A DNA stretch of 64,000 nt from NCBI GenBank assembly GCA_036873135.1, contig JAPTYO010000003.1, forward strand, positions 28,338,763 through 28,402,762, given 5' to 3'. Origin of the DNA: Clarkia xantiana subsp. parviflora. Taxonomy: Eukaryota > Streptophyta > Magnoliopsida > Myrtales > Onagraceae. The notes below the pieces were generated by a model. That model did no database searches, had not been told where the DNA came from, and worked only from the letters and a program-made list of their open reading frames with translations. Made by a program: the position numbers and the translations under genes. This document shows, in pieces, positions 24,306 to 34,443 of this stretch (position 1 is the first letter of the stretch; every line of letters begins with the position of its first letter).

Positions 24306-24759
24306 AATATTTTATAATATAATAATGTATACATTTAAATTTTAGATTAAACAAAAAAATCTAGCTGGCGATTAAGGAAAGCTGAAAGTAACAGTTACTA
24401 CATATAAATATATGTGCTTGTTATAGAATGTAGAATCGAATTGAATATTTGAACGAATATCCAAATTCAACAATTCATAAATATGAAGATATGTGTGAAT
24501 ATATGCATTTAATCTATATAACAATAATGGTAATATGAATCTTAGTTATTGTTATATATATAATAATAAGGAAAATGAGAAAGTTATAACCTATAATCTG
24601 CTCGACGTCACATGTATCCGAGCTTCATTTGATAAAACGTTTAATCACATTTATAATGCCTTTTATATTAAGAAATCGTTCTTACCACAAAAAAAATTTA
24701 AGTTCCCAAATGCACGCGGACGTTTGTGAAAATGGATGCGCACCTCCTATTTGTTTGGT

Positions 24760-24960
24760 TTATACTTTATAGTTTATAGTTTACGGTATAGTAGTTTATG
24801 GTTTAAGAAATATTGATTTAAGGTATAGTTATTTAGGGTATAGTGGTTTAAGGTATAGTAAATTGGGGCATAGTGGTTTATGGTTTAGGGTGTAGTGAGT
24901 TAGTGATACGGTTTATGGTTTAAGGTATCATGATTACGGCATAGTTGTTTATGATAATTT
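24760..24960. repeat. Degenerate short-repeat tract (GGTTTA / GGTATAGT)
   Basis: About 200 bp of loosely tandem GTTTATGGTTTA, AGGTATAGT and AGGGTATAGTGG units. It resembles degenerate telomere-type sequence (TTTAGGG) mixed with a TATAGT variant, but true telomere heptamers are rare in it. Confidence 0.6.
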
Positions 24961-25927
24961 TTTATCTCTAAATTTGTATTTTAAGCTTAACAAGGTAGAC
25001 CTAAAGTTTGACTTACTCTTTTTTATTGTTATAATATTCTATTTTAAAATTTATATAAAGAAAAAAATATTATTGTATATTAATTATATTTAATTTTTTT
25101 CCAATGCTAAATATTTACTTATAAAAAATTGTATTTTTTATTTTATATTTATTATTAATTAATATTATTATAAAAAAATTATCTTCTTTAAATTGTATTT
25201 TAAACACTTGTATTACTTTTTATATATTTTTATTTTACTTTTTATGAAGCTAAATATATTATTTATTAAATGTAATTATAAAAAAGACGTAATGAAATAT
25301 ATGTGTGGTTTTACTTTTTTATTCATTAGACTAATATACGCAATTGTTATATAATTTGGAGAGTATACAATAATATTCCTCTTTTTTAATCTTATCTTAA
25401 AAATATATGGGAGAAAAAATGAAATATATAGTTACATTGAAAATATAAACATTTATGATTTAAAAAATCATTGTAATAAAATATAACATGAAAGATATAT
25501 ATTCAACTTATTTTACAATTTGTTAATGTATTGAAAAATTACTAAACAAAATTAATACATAAGTAATAGATGTATGCCATGTATTTCACGTTTATCACCA
25601 TTAAAATTAAGTTGAAAAAATCAATTAACATAATTTGTGTGTTTTATGTTCAACTTAGTCACTTTAAATGTTTTTTTAAGGAGATTTTGATTCTAAATGT
25701 TTGATTTAGGGGCAAACATAATGACTATAAATGTATCTCTTATGATCGATGAAACCTTTTTTTTTTTTTTTTTTTTTTTTTTATCAAGGATCAATGAAAT
25801 TTGTTGATTATAAATGTGTATTTTTTATACAAATATGGTGTAGGTCATGATGTTGTTAAACCCAAAATAATATGTCGAAACTAACTTCATTTATTATTTT
25901 CAGCTCTAAGTGGCTTAAAATTTACTT

Positions 25928-25985
25928 TAGCCCAGTGGTAGTGCGTCCTAGCCTAGCGTAGACAATGAGGTCATCCGTTCGAGTC
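25928..25985 (+). repeat. tRNA-like pol III promoter, possible SINE head
   Basis: Box A TAGCCCAGTGG (25928-25938, consensus TRGYNNARNNG) and box B GTTCGAGTC (25977-25985, consensus GWTCRANNC) are separated by 38 bases, a tRNA-like spacing. The stretch between does not form a convincing complete tRNA. A T-rich tract follows at about 26000. It fits a tRNA-derived SINE fragment inside the CACTA element. Confidence 0.45.
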
Positions 25986-26624
25986 TTCTCAAACCCTTTT
26001 TTATTTTCATAAAATACATCTTTTTTGCCTCGTGTCTAATTCGAGTCGGAGCCATGTGTAATAATTTTTCTTACACGATTTGTACACGAACTAAGGGCGT
26101 GTCATTATACCTGTGTCAGAAGCGTGTTAAAGGTCATGTCAATTTGACACGAGGCAATAGACCGTGTCAAAGTTCGTTTTAAATGAAGGTTCGTGTCAAA
26201 TCTATGCTAAATGTCGTCACAATTTGACACGAGAAACCACCCGTGTCAAAGTTCATGTTAATTGACCCTATTTTCTTGTAGTGTGTTGTGGTGGTGTTCT
26301 TCTACTTGCTACAAATGACTCTACTCCTATTTATAGGAGACTAAAGAAATCTCTAGACTAAGAAATATCTAGACTAAGAACTCCCTAGAAACTCTCTAGA
26401 ATTTCCTACACTTATTTAGTTCCTAGAATTATCTAGACACATAAGCTAGAATACTATCTAGATCCATCTTCATCATGGACCAACTCTTTTAGCCCAAATC
26501 TTCAAGCATTGGCCCATGATAGTAAATTAGTCTTAGCCCATGATAGTAAATTAATCTTGGCCCATAAACTTATGTAAGGCTTAGCCCATGAAGGTAAGTC
26601 AATGTTGATTCTTAACACTCCCCC

Positions 26625-28484
26625 TCAACGTTGACTTTCCTTCATGTTTCTTCTTGGCAATATTGCGCTCGGTCCGTGCTGCTCATGATTTTTCAGTCGT
26701 ACTTTTCCGCCAGGATAAATTCTTCTCTTCATGTCGATTATAGTGAAACTCTTATTCCTCCGATCAAATAGCATGCCTCGATAGATCTTCATACTTTGAC
26801 ATATTTCTCTTCTCGAGGTTTTCATTCTTCTTACATTGTTTGCTCCACCTTTGATCGACAAAGAATGGCTTCTTCTGTTGATATCTTCTGACTTTGAAGC
26901 ACTTCCTCCTTGATCGAGGACTGAACTCTTAGTAGGCGACAAAGTAACTTGTCGACAGTTGTTTTCCATCGTCGGCAGCACGTCTTCAACTCCCTTAGAC
27001 ATCTCCAAGTCCGACTCTTCCTTCTCTTCATGTTGAGACAAAGATTGATGCTCAACTACCGGACTTGCAAGAAAGCAAGAATAAGCGCATATGCGATTTT
27101 TAACCCGATCACGAATTGGCTTAGTGATCGATCTTCCCAATCCTTGCTTCACCACTTGTTTATCATCGGCTCCTCCATGGACGTCTTCGCGAGGATTCGA
27201 ACTCCCCCTTTTTCCATTAACCTTCTTTGAAGAAGTTTCCTTACTTGAAGCCGGTATCACGAACATGTCGTCTACTCGCTCTCCGATGTGAACTACGTCC
27301 GCCTTGATCATCTTAACATTCCTGAGAAACTTCACATCGTTCGGTCCAAATAAAACGTACATACCTGAATCAACTGCATTCGCCACTGAAAGGAGATTTC
27401 TCTTCATCCCTGGAACATGATAAACATTATTGAGCTTGATCGATGTTCCGCCACCACTGTTGATCACAACAGTGTCTTCCTTCTCAACATGGTGAATGGT
27501 ATCATCTGCTGTGAGTATAACCTCTTCTCCTCCATGACGACGAATAGTAGAGAACTGATCTTCGTCTCCGGTAAGATGATGACCGCAACCTGAATCTACA
27601 ATCCACTCCTTTCCCAAGTCTCGAGCTGAAAATGCACATGTGGGAGTGGTCTTGGCTAAAAAACATTTAGCCCACTCTTCACCTTCAGTTGAGGTCTTAG
27701 GCTCCACCATGTTACTCTCCTTCAGTCTGGTCCGACAATTTCTCTTCAGATGTCCAGGCTCACATCGATAACACTTGAAATTTCTCCTGCGAGACGACTC
27801 CGCATTCCCACCAACCTTTTTCCTGGCGTCATTCTCCTTTACCTGAGCCACGAGCGCGCACTGATCTTTCTCCAGCTTGATCCCAGCCATTTGCTTAGCC
27901 AGCAACTCCTGTGAAGCTAGAAGGTTCTCGAACTCCTCCAAAGATGGTTGTTGAACCCACCCTTGAATCGATGTAACAAACGGTATATACTCGGGACGTA
28001 ATCCTCGAATAATAGACCGTTTAATCCGCGCCTCCGAAATTGGCTCCTCCGGGCTGAGTAGATTAATTTCCGAACACAAATTCTTCACATTTAGAAAGAA
28101 CTGGGAAATCGAAGACTCACCCTGTTTCGCATTCGCCAGATCCGTCTCCAACATCTGTAACCGCGCCTCGTTCTTCTTATTGTATAGCTGGTCTAGCGTC
28201 TTCCAGATCGAACGGGCAGAGGTGCATCGTGAAATATTCTCAAACACCTCTGACGATATCGACCTCTTCAAGGCAAACTCCGCCTTGGCATTCCTCTGCT
28301 TCCAGCACTTGAACTCTTCACCATTTTTGGCGGTCTCCTCCGGGGCGGTTGCATCATTGCCTTCAACGACATCCCACAAGTCTTCGCTCACAAGATACGA
28401 TTCCATGCAGGACTTCCAAATCCGGTAATTGGACGAGTTCAGCAGCTCAATTCCTTGTCCAATCACGCGACCAGCAGCATCCAT
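26625..28484 (-). CDS. Intact Gag-protease polyprotein of the TR-GAG-like Copia element
   Basis: One uninterrupted frame of 619 codons from the ATG at 28484, which is the first Met after the primer-binding site; a TTG eight codons upstream is not needed. Order of domains: DUF4219/UBN2-type Gag (NSSNYRIWKSCMESYL to about residue 200), a CCHC zinc knuckle CYRCEPGHLKRNC at about 238-250, and an aspartic protease with active-site WIVDSG at about 294-299 plus the Copia phrase VYHVPGMKRNLLSV. From about residue 390 the chain is low-similarity and charged, with no integrase or RT motif; the text GLGRSITKPIRDR near 455 recalls the linker before Copia RT, suggesting internal deletion with the frame kept. 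The stop overlaps the polypurine tract. Product would form virus-like particles for an RNA copied by another element's RT (inference). Confidence 0.85.
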   Translation of the reverse strand: MDAAGRVIGQGIELLNSSNYRIWKSCMESYLVSEDLWDVVEGNDATAPEETAKNGEEFKCWKQRNAKAEFALKRSISSEVFENISRCTSARSIWKTLDQLYNKKNEARLQMLETDLANAKQGESSISQFFLNVKNLCSEINLLSPEEPISEARIKRSIIRGLRPEYIPFVTSIQGWVQQPSLEEFENLLASQELLAKQMAGIKLEKDQCALVAQVKENDARKKVGGNAESSRRRNFKCYRCEPGHLKRNCRTRLKESNMVEPKTSTEGEEWAKCFLAKTTPTCAFSARDLGKEWIVDSGCGHHLTGDEDQFSTIRRHGGEEVILTADDTIHHVEKEDTVVINSGGGTSIKLNNVYHVPGMKRNLLSVANAVDSGMYVLFGPNDVKFLRNVKMIKADVVHIGERVDDMFVIPASSKETSSKKVNGKRGSSNPREDVHGGADDKQVVKQGLGRSITKPIRDRVKNRICAYSCFLASPVVEHQSLSQHEEKEESDLEMSKGVEDVLPTMENNCRQVTLSPTKSSVLDQGGSASKSEDINRRSHSLSIKGGANNVRRMKTSRREICQSMKIYRGMLFDRRNKSFTIIDMKRRIYPGGKVRLKNHEQHGPSAILPRRNMKESQR

Positions 28485-28557
28485 ATTTAGAGTACCTGAG
28501 TTCTTCAATCCCGATCTTGAATCGTTCCGCGTTACCGCGACAGTGGCTCTGATACCA

Positions 28558-29017
28558 TGTAAAAATAACGAAGTGCCTATTTACACTTGCCCAAGACCGT
28601 ATCTAGTAGCTAATGAAGAACTCTTATATATATAACTCTCTTACTCTAAATATGATATCTTGGAGACTCTTACAACTTGTAGTGGTGGTTGATGTTGTGG
28701 TGGTGTTCTTCTACTTGCTACAAATGACTCTACTCCTATTTATAGGAGACTAAAGAAATCTCTAGACTAAGAAATATCTAGACTAAGAACTCCCTAGAAA
28801 CTCTCTAGAATTTCCTACACTTATTTAGTTCCTAGAATTATCTAGACACATAAGCTAGAATACTATCTAGATCCATCTTCATCATGGACCAACTCTTTTA
28901 GCCCAAATCTTCAAGCATTGGCCCATGATAGTAAATTAGTCTTAGCCCATGATAGTAAATTAATCTTGGCCCATAAACTTATGTAAGGCTTAGCCCATGA
29001 AGGTAAGTCAATGTTGA
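28558..29017 (-). repeat. 5' LTR of the TR-GAG-like element, outer end truncated
   Basis: Identical by eye to the CACTA-split 3' LTR along 460 bp, and it preserves the empty CACTA target. Compared with that LTR (which ends TTCTTAACA on the plus strand) it lacks the outermost 9 bases and runs directly from ATGTTGA into the 70-bp flank repeat. Confidence 0.92.
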
Positions 29018-29083
29018 TAAACCATTTTCTTTTAAATAGAATATAAATATATAAATTTGAGAATATACATAAAGGGTAAATCT
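29014..29083. repeat. Right copy of the 70-bp flanking direct repeat
   Basis: Partner of 18641-18710, ending GGGTAAATCT against GGGTAAATTT on the left. The TTGA at its start is shared with the truncated LTR end, so the exact joint is ambiguous by 4 bases. Confidence 0.9.
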
Positions 29084-30207
29084 TTTAGCAAAGTATGGAA
29101 TGGAGGTAGAATAGGTAGAGATCCAAGAAATTGGTAAGACCAATTTTTTAAATAAGAAAAGAATTAGTAGAAACGGCGCTTCTGATTACGTTGATTGCGA
29201 CTTCCGTAGATATCCATCATGCACCTTATCGACAGATTATTAAAATCCAACATCCATTTGAATAAGAATCGCCATCTTGGCAGTTGGCGGCTAGGATCTA
29301 ACGATTTCAAAGCAAATAATAATTATCACTCAAATATTCCAAGCATTCATATTTATTATTATTATTATTATTATTTGTGATAAGGTTCATAAATATGGGA
29401 TCGGAGTGTTTCGCCGTTCGCCTAGATTTTTCGGCTGAACTTGTAAAATTGGAACTCGAGTAGAGACTCCGCGATTCATGTGATATTCTTAATTAGTAAA
29501 GAATGCATCTTTATTTATATTATTATATAATAGGTAGGAAGTTAGTATTTTGCCATGTGTCATTTCTTGATATTGGGATACTAAATTTTTTAAGACTAAA
29601 CTAAATTTAAATAGTACCCTGTTTAGATACAGTTTATCTTTACACAAGTCTGAACCCTTACTACTATTAAAGTGATGAAATAATTATATTTCTATCCCAG
29701 CAGCGATCGTTCAAACTGTTCTAAACCAATTAAAAAACACGCCACATAGTTACTTAATTATGAAAATGAAATACTTACAAATTTATGATATTTTAGGGTG
29801 AGCTATAGGAGAAAGACCTTAATCTAATTCTGACTTTACAGACTAGTTTTATTGGGTGGTTGACTTATAACTATTCTTTAAGTTGGTATTGTACGTAATA
29901 ATTTCACACTCCAAATTGTCTTGTGCTTGGCCCTCTAAAAAGCTGTATTAAGTACTACACATCGGTCGGTAATTGTGCTAGTTATTAGCAATATATTATG
30001 ATTTGAAGCAATTATCACACCATAAATTAGATATCGGAAAAGAATTAGACCCAGTACGTACTTATCCTAAGGGCCCGTTGGTCTTGATATTTATTAGAAT
30101 ATCTAGTACGTGTACTAATTAAATAATAATGTATTTAGATTGAATATTTGGTGATATTAATTAATATTTATTACATAATACTCATTTATAATACAACAAA
30201 TTGTGTA
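29084..30207. other. AT-rich intergenic DNA, no gene seen
   Basis: Contains a short ATT trinucleotide run near 29355-29375. No domain-bearing frame, RNA gene or paired element ends were found. Confidence 0.6.
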
Positions 30208-30210
30208 TAA

Positions 30211-30623
30211 AAGCATCCACAGTGGTATTACGTAAAGATTACGTAAACGTCGGCCCTAAATGTTTATTTAAGTAAAGAAAAAAAAAACTTTCTACAGTGA
30301 TTTTACATAGCATTCCTTAAAGATGGAACCCACACGTAAATTTATATTTTTACATAAATCATTCATTAAATATAAGGAATGCACTATGTATTACGTAAAT
30401 AATTTTTAATTATAAATTAATTTATTTTATAATTAATGCTAATATCTTATTGGTAGTTGTTGAAAAATTTAAGAATAAAATATATTAAGGAATATGTTTA
30501 AGTAATATGATTGCATAGCAAATTTTTTTACGTGTGTCTTAATTTTACGTATTACTTAAATTGTACATAAATGTCTACGTGACAACTTTAAAGAAGATTT
30601 ATGTAAAACCATCGTGGATGCTC
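30211..30623. mobile_element. Complete Harbinger/Tourist-like MITE
   Basis: Terminal inverted repeats AAGCATCCACAGTGG / CCATCGTGGATGCTC bound 413 bp, flanked by the 3-bp direct repeat TAA (30208-30210 and 30624-30626), the usual PIF/Harbinger target. The inner block with TATAAGGAATGCACTATGTATTACGTAA is shared with the fragments at 10844-11731 and 11735-11960. No coding capacity. Confidence 0.8.
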
Positions 30624-30920
30624 TAAGATAATTAAATATGACATAATATAATTATGATATTAGATAATTCATAGTTGACAATGAAAAAAATACTTCTACC
30701 CTTAACTAGTAAATAAATCTCCGCGACCCCGGCCGGCTCCAACCAGTCCCGACCGGACTTTAATAAAATAGTAATTAAAAAAAAAGTTTATATGCAATTA
30801 GAAGCATTTAAATCTTTTAGTTATTTTATTATGAATAAGTACTAAGTAGTATCCAAATCAATCCAAATACTGTATTAGTATATATGGAATATTAATCTTT
30901 TTAATACATCAACTATCTTT

Positions 30921-31344
30921 AATACATCAACTATCGACAATTGACTTTTTAGTATCTTATGTTTTTTCACTTTTAAGTATCTCAATTATTAAAAGTATGA
31001 TTATTTAATTATGTTTGGCTCGATTCACCTAGTTAATTAGGGGACTCGCATTGGTCTGTGCCCATGCTAGACATGATCACCTACTATAGGAAACCATAAT
31101 AGCACGAGATCAAGTCAAGACGAGCCATCTAATCACTCGCCAATTGATCCATGACCGATCTAGAGTTTTGATCGGTCAATATGAGATAGGGCGCTCGACT
31201 AGAACGGGCTCGAGTCAATGCGAGCCTCCTAACTACATGAATCGAGACATGCGTTACTGAATAATCGCACTTCAAATAGTTGAGATGCCTACAAGTTTAA
31301 AAAAAATTGAGGTTAAAAACTCGATTGTCAATAGTTGGGGTACT
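30921..31344. mobile_element. Possible degenerate fold-back element
   Basis: The left part (CATCAACTATCGACAATTGAC, then AAGTATCTCAATTATT) and the right part (reverse complement of AACTATTGACAATCGAGTTTTT and GGCATCTCAACTATTTG) form an imperfect inverted repeat of about 90 bp around a GC-richer core. No clear target duplication was found, so the class is open; the texture resembles the MULE fold-backs elsewhere in the window. Confidence 0.4.
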
Positions 31345-32430
31345 GAAAATGTAATCCAACATTTTATTAGCTAAGTGTCGATTATAATATATTAATCGAA
31401 ACTTAGTTAATTCATCGAACTAAATGGGTCCTAAGAGTATATTTGTTTTGATATATTAATTATGTATAAGCTAATAATATGTTTGAATTGCATATTTATT
31501 ATTATTAGATAATACTCAGTTGTATAGTAAATTATGTATTAGTTAAGTCTCACCAAAATTACAATATTATTTAATACATATTTTTTAACCAAAGTACTCT
31601 TACCCTTACCCTTGCCATTAGTCGATAGATGATGTCTTCGGCTGGGCTCTCACGACCTCGGGTCAGGCTTCAGCGATCTCAGATTTTGTTCCAGTATAGT
31701 ATAGGCCACGAGTCGGAATTTTAATAATAATTTTAAAAAGTTATGTATATAAATATTTTAGTATTTTATCACTTTATAAATATTTCATAATATATATTTT
31801 ATTAAAATATTATATTAGAATATCATAATATATGCTTTATTTAAATAATGTATTAATTAAGCACTGGTTATGATATTTTAATACGTGGAAAAAACCCTAA
31901 TAAGTTAATAACAGCTGGTGGACTCGAGTTTAATCTAGATAGCATTTGGGAACAAAGAGTCGTCAGCAAAGACGAGCCAATAGCACCACGGTCAAGAATC
32001 ACCACTCATTTTAACCCGTAATAATACTTTCTTTTGGCAATGCTATTATATCAAATTTAGATTCCTTATCCTTAATTACTTTCATCTGCCAACCTTATCA
32101 TGCATGGTGGCCAACCAACACTAATCAAGTTTTAGTGTTTGCAAATAACAAAATCAGATAAACAGATATATGAGCAAGTTTAATTAGCTAGCTAGATCGA
32201 GTTACATATTTATTTTAAATTAGTAAAATTACTCATATATTCGGAATTAATTATAAGAATCATGTATATGTAGACCTTTTATATTAAATCAATTATTTTA
32301 CAGTAATAATTTTAATAATCCGATATAATGCGGTCAAAATGTTAAGGACGGTATATCTATTATATAATAGTCCCAGTCGAGCCCCGTAAATGATGACCAT
32401 GACGCTTTGACAATATTAAGATTTATTTTT
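31345..32430. other. AT-rich intergenic DNA upstream of the NAC gene
   Basis: No gene or paired repeat ends were recognised. A GC-richer patch lies at 31620-31700. The right part merges into the distal promoter of the NAC gene. Confidence 0.55.
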
Positions 32431-32545
32431 TTTGGTTAGTGTTTTTGGGCATAACAAAAGCATGACACACATAAAGCGTAAACTATGCGCCCACCACACA
32501 CATATCTCTTATGTTGTTGGGCGCTGGTCCCCACCTCACCCCCAA

Positions 32546-32583
32546 CACGTGTCGCTCTCTGAAGGAAGACTGGACCACACGTG
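32546..32583 (+). promoter_or_regulatory. Pair of G-box/ABRE-type elements upstream of the NAC gene
   Basis: CACGTG occurs at 32546-32551 and 32578-32583, 32 bp apart, both inside the identical context ACACGTGTCG. That octamer-plus context is an ABRE-type site for bZIP (ABF/AREB) or bHLH factors. The pair lies about 375-415 bp before the start codon. Paired ABREs typically give abscisic-acid response, so this is a reasonable prediction, not a demonstration. Confidence 0.65.
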
Positions 32584-32828
32584 TCGAGCTGTCAACGGCC
32601 CGTACTATAGTTCACGTCACCACTGGGGCAGCATCCCCTCTTTCTCCTCCTCTATACACGTCTACGTCCACTGGCTGCATGGCTCTTTCATACATAACCT
32701 CCCAGGGCTAATCACGTAATTCCCCTCCCCCGAAAACAACTAATCACGAATTACGCACCTAATTAATGACCCGTAACTGGTTTACGCTGCTCCCGGCCGT
32801 ACTGAATCTTTCCCTCGTACTCTCCCCA

Positions 32829-32835
32829 TATAATA
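32829..32835 (+). promoter_or_regulatory. Putative TATA box of the NAC gene
   Basis: TATAATA within CCCCATATAATACAGC, about 125 bp before the start codon, would place the transcription start near 32860. The following leader is CT-rich (TTCTCTCTCACTCAC), as is common for plant 5' UTRs. Confidence 0.6.
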
Positions 32836-32958
32836 CAGCACCAGCCAAACTTTTGCAAACCCATTTTGAACATCCCAGAATTCTCTCTCACTCACATATT
32901 CTGCTGTTTCATGTTTACTTCTCCAGAAACCACTTGAAAAAATTTGTATCTCTTATAT

Positions 32959-34443
32959 ATGGAGAGCACCGATTCATCCGGCGGCTCGCCGCAGCAGCCT
33001 CATCTCCCACCGGGATTCCGGTTCCACCCGACCGATGAAGAACTCGTCGTTCATTACCTTAAGAAGAAAGCCACGTCAGCTCCTCTCCCTGTCTCGATCG
33101 TCGCCGAGGTCGATATCTATAAGTTCGATCCCTGGGAGCTTCCCGGTAATTACCTTGTTAAATGATTTTTTATGGGTTTTTAATTATTTTTTTATTTTTT
33201 TATTTTTGGCCAACAATTATTTTTTTATTATATTCTGATAAAGTTATATAATTCAGCTAAGGCAACATATGGAGAGCAAGAGTGGTATTTTTTTAGTCCA
33301 AGAGACCGGAAGTATCCTAACGGGGCGAGACCGAATCGGGCGGCGACATCTGGATACTGGAAGGCCACCGGGACCGACAAACCGGTGCTATCGTCCGGTG
33401 GGACCCAGAAGGTCGGGGTTAAGAAGGCTCTTGTTTTCTATGGAGGGAAGCCGCCGAAGGGTATCAAAACTAACTGGATCATGCACGAGTATAGACTGTT
33501 GGAAAACAAGCCGAATAATCGGCCCCCCGGTTGTGACCTAGGCAATAAAAAGAACTCCTTAAGGGTAAGTAAGATAAATTAAACTAAAATAAATCAGTTA
33601 GTTATTTGAGAAAATAAATTTTTTAAGAGAAATTTTTTAACAGAAAATTACAAGAATTTTATTAATGTCTTAGAAAAAACTATTACATATATATTAAAAA
33701 AAAAAAAGTAAGCATTTTTCTTTTGAATATTTCTAACAATTCTTTTTATTTGAGTATTTTTTAGAAGAAAAAAAAATTGGAAAACTATATTTGTTAGTAA
33801 TTTTCAGTATTTCCCTATGAATATGGTCATTTGCCTTGCAAGATATTATATTAGTTTGATTAAGTTTTAAGAAATAATAAAAACGTCATATTTTGTAAAA
33901 AAGTAATAATATTTTAATGATGAATATAATTTGCAGCTTGATGATTGGGTGCTGTGTCGGATCTACAAGAAGAGCACGAGCAACAGACCACTAGACACCG
34001 ACAAAGAAGAGAGCTCCACTATGGACGACATGCTGGAATCGATACAGCCGTCGTTGACCGTCGGCCCCGGCGGCCAGGGACTGAGGCTCAGCCACCTCCC
34101 ACGGACGACACTTGGCGCCTTCTTCGACAGCGATCACGCCGTTTTCGACGGCCTGACAAGCAGCAGCTGTCTGAGCTCATCGGTGCCGCCGTCTCTGCCA
34201 CCACTGAAGCGAAACCTCCCCTCACTCTACTGGGGAGACGAGAAAGACGACGAAAACGCCGCCATGGAAGCTTCCCTCGGGAAACGAACATCCTACGGCG
34301 TTGACACGGCGGCGACTGAAGGAAGCGGCTCCATTGCTTCTCTGCTCGGCCAACTTCCGGCGACGGGGACCAATTACGGCGGAGATGGTGGCGTCTTCCG
34401 TCCGTCTCCATATCAGCTACAGGGGCTCAACTGGTACGCTTAG
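32959..34443 (+). CDS. NAC056: NAC transcription factor, NARS1/NAC056/NOR clade
   Basis: Nuclear DNA-binding regulator. Three exons: 32959-33145, 33257-33564 and 33937-34443, with GT-AG introns of 111 and 372 bp; the model gives 333 residues with no stop. The start is the first ATG after the leader and gives MESTDSSGG, the conserved N-terminus of this clade. All NAC subdomains are present: A ([19 protein letters not shown], residue 16 on), B ([11 protein letters not shown]), C ([20 protein letters not shown]), D ([21 protein letters not shown] and WIMHEYRL) and E ([12 protein letters not shown], to about 177). The C-terminal half has short clade motifs such as LPSLYW and an ending GLNWYA, close to the NWYS ending of tomato NOR. 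Members control seed-coat and embryo development, senescence or fruit ripening (known for the family); which role applies here is not shown. Intron positions are those usual for the family. Confidence 0.95.

Larger units (their letters stand above)
18849..26283. mobile_element. Non-autonomous CACTA (En/Spm) element, 7.4 kb
   Basis: Ends are CACTACAAGAAACTAGGGTC and GACCCTATTTTCTTGTAGTG, with a 3-bp target duplication TGT (18846-18848 and 26284-26286). The uninterrupted sister LTR at 28558-29017 shows the empty site, GTTGATGTTGTGG, which confirms the insertion to the base. Both ends carry subterminal repeats built on GACACG / CGTGTC (18900-19100 and 26030-26260), in opposite orientation, as expected for TNPA-like binding sites. 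No transposase (TNPD/TNP2) domain is found. The interior holds a 70-bp tandem array, a Helitron-like end, a tRNA-like pol III promoter and long AT-rich DNA. Confidence 0.95.
18711..29017 (-). mobile_element. Young Gag-protease-only Copia-type element (TR-GAG-like), split by CACTA
   Basis: Minus-strand element of about 2.87 kb once the CACTA insertion is removed. The 3' LTR (plus 18711-18848 and 26287-26617, 469 bp) and the 5' LTR (28558-29017, 460 bp) look identical by eye, so insertion was recent. The primer-binding site TGGTATCAGAGCC is at 28545-28557 (minus) and the polypurine tract TTGAGGGGGAG at 26618-26628 (minus). The internal region is almost filled by one ORF (26625-28484). There is no integrase or reverse transcriptase, so movement would need enzymes from another Copia. 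This matches the published class of plant TR-GAG elements in layout. The 5' LTR lacks its first 9 bases and the target duplication is 70 bp instead of 5 bp. Confidence 0.88.

Noticed and set aside
25928..25985. A functional tRNA gene
   Set aside because: Boxes A and B fit, but I could not draw acceptor and anticodon stems with a plausible anticodon, so only a tRNA-like fragment is claimed.
32432..32719. 95-codon open frame upstream of the NAC gene
   Set aside because: It covers the promoter with ABRE-type sites and has no recognisable domain.
34088..34411. Minus-strand 107-codon frame and plus-strand 119-codon frame in NAC exon 3
   Set aside because: Shadows of the GC-rich coding exon; neither has a domain.
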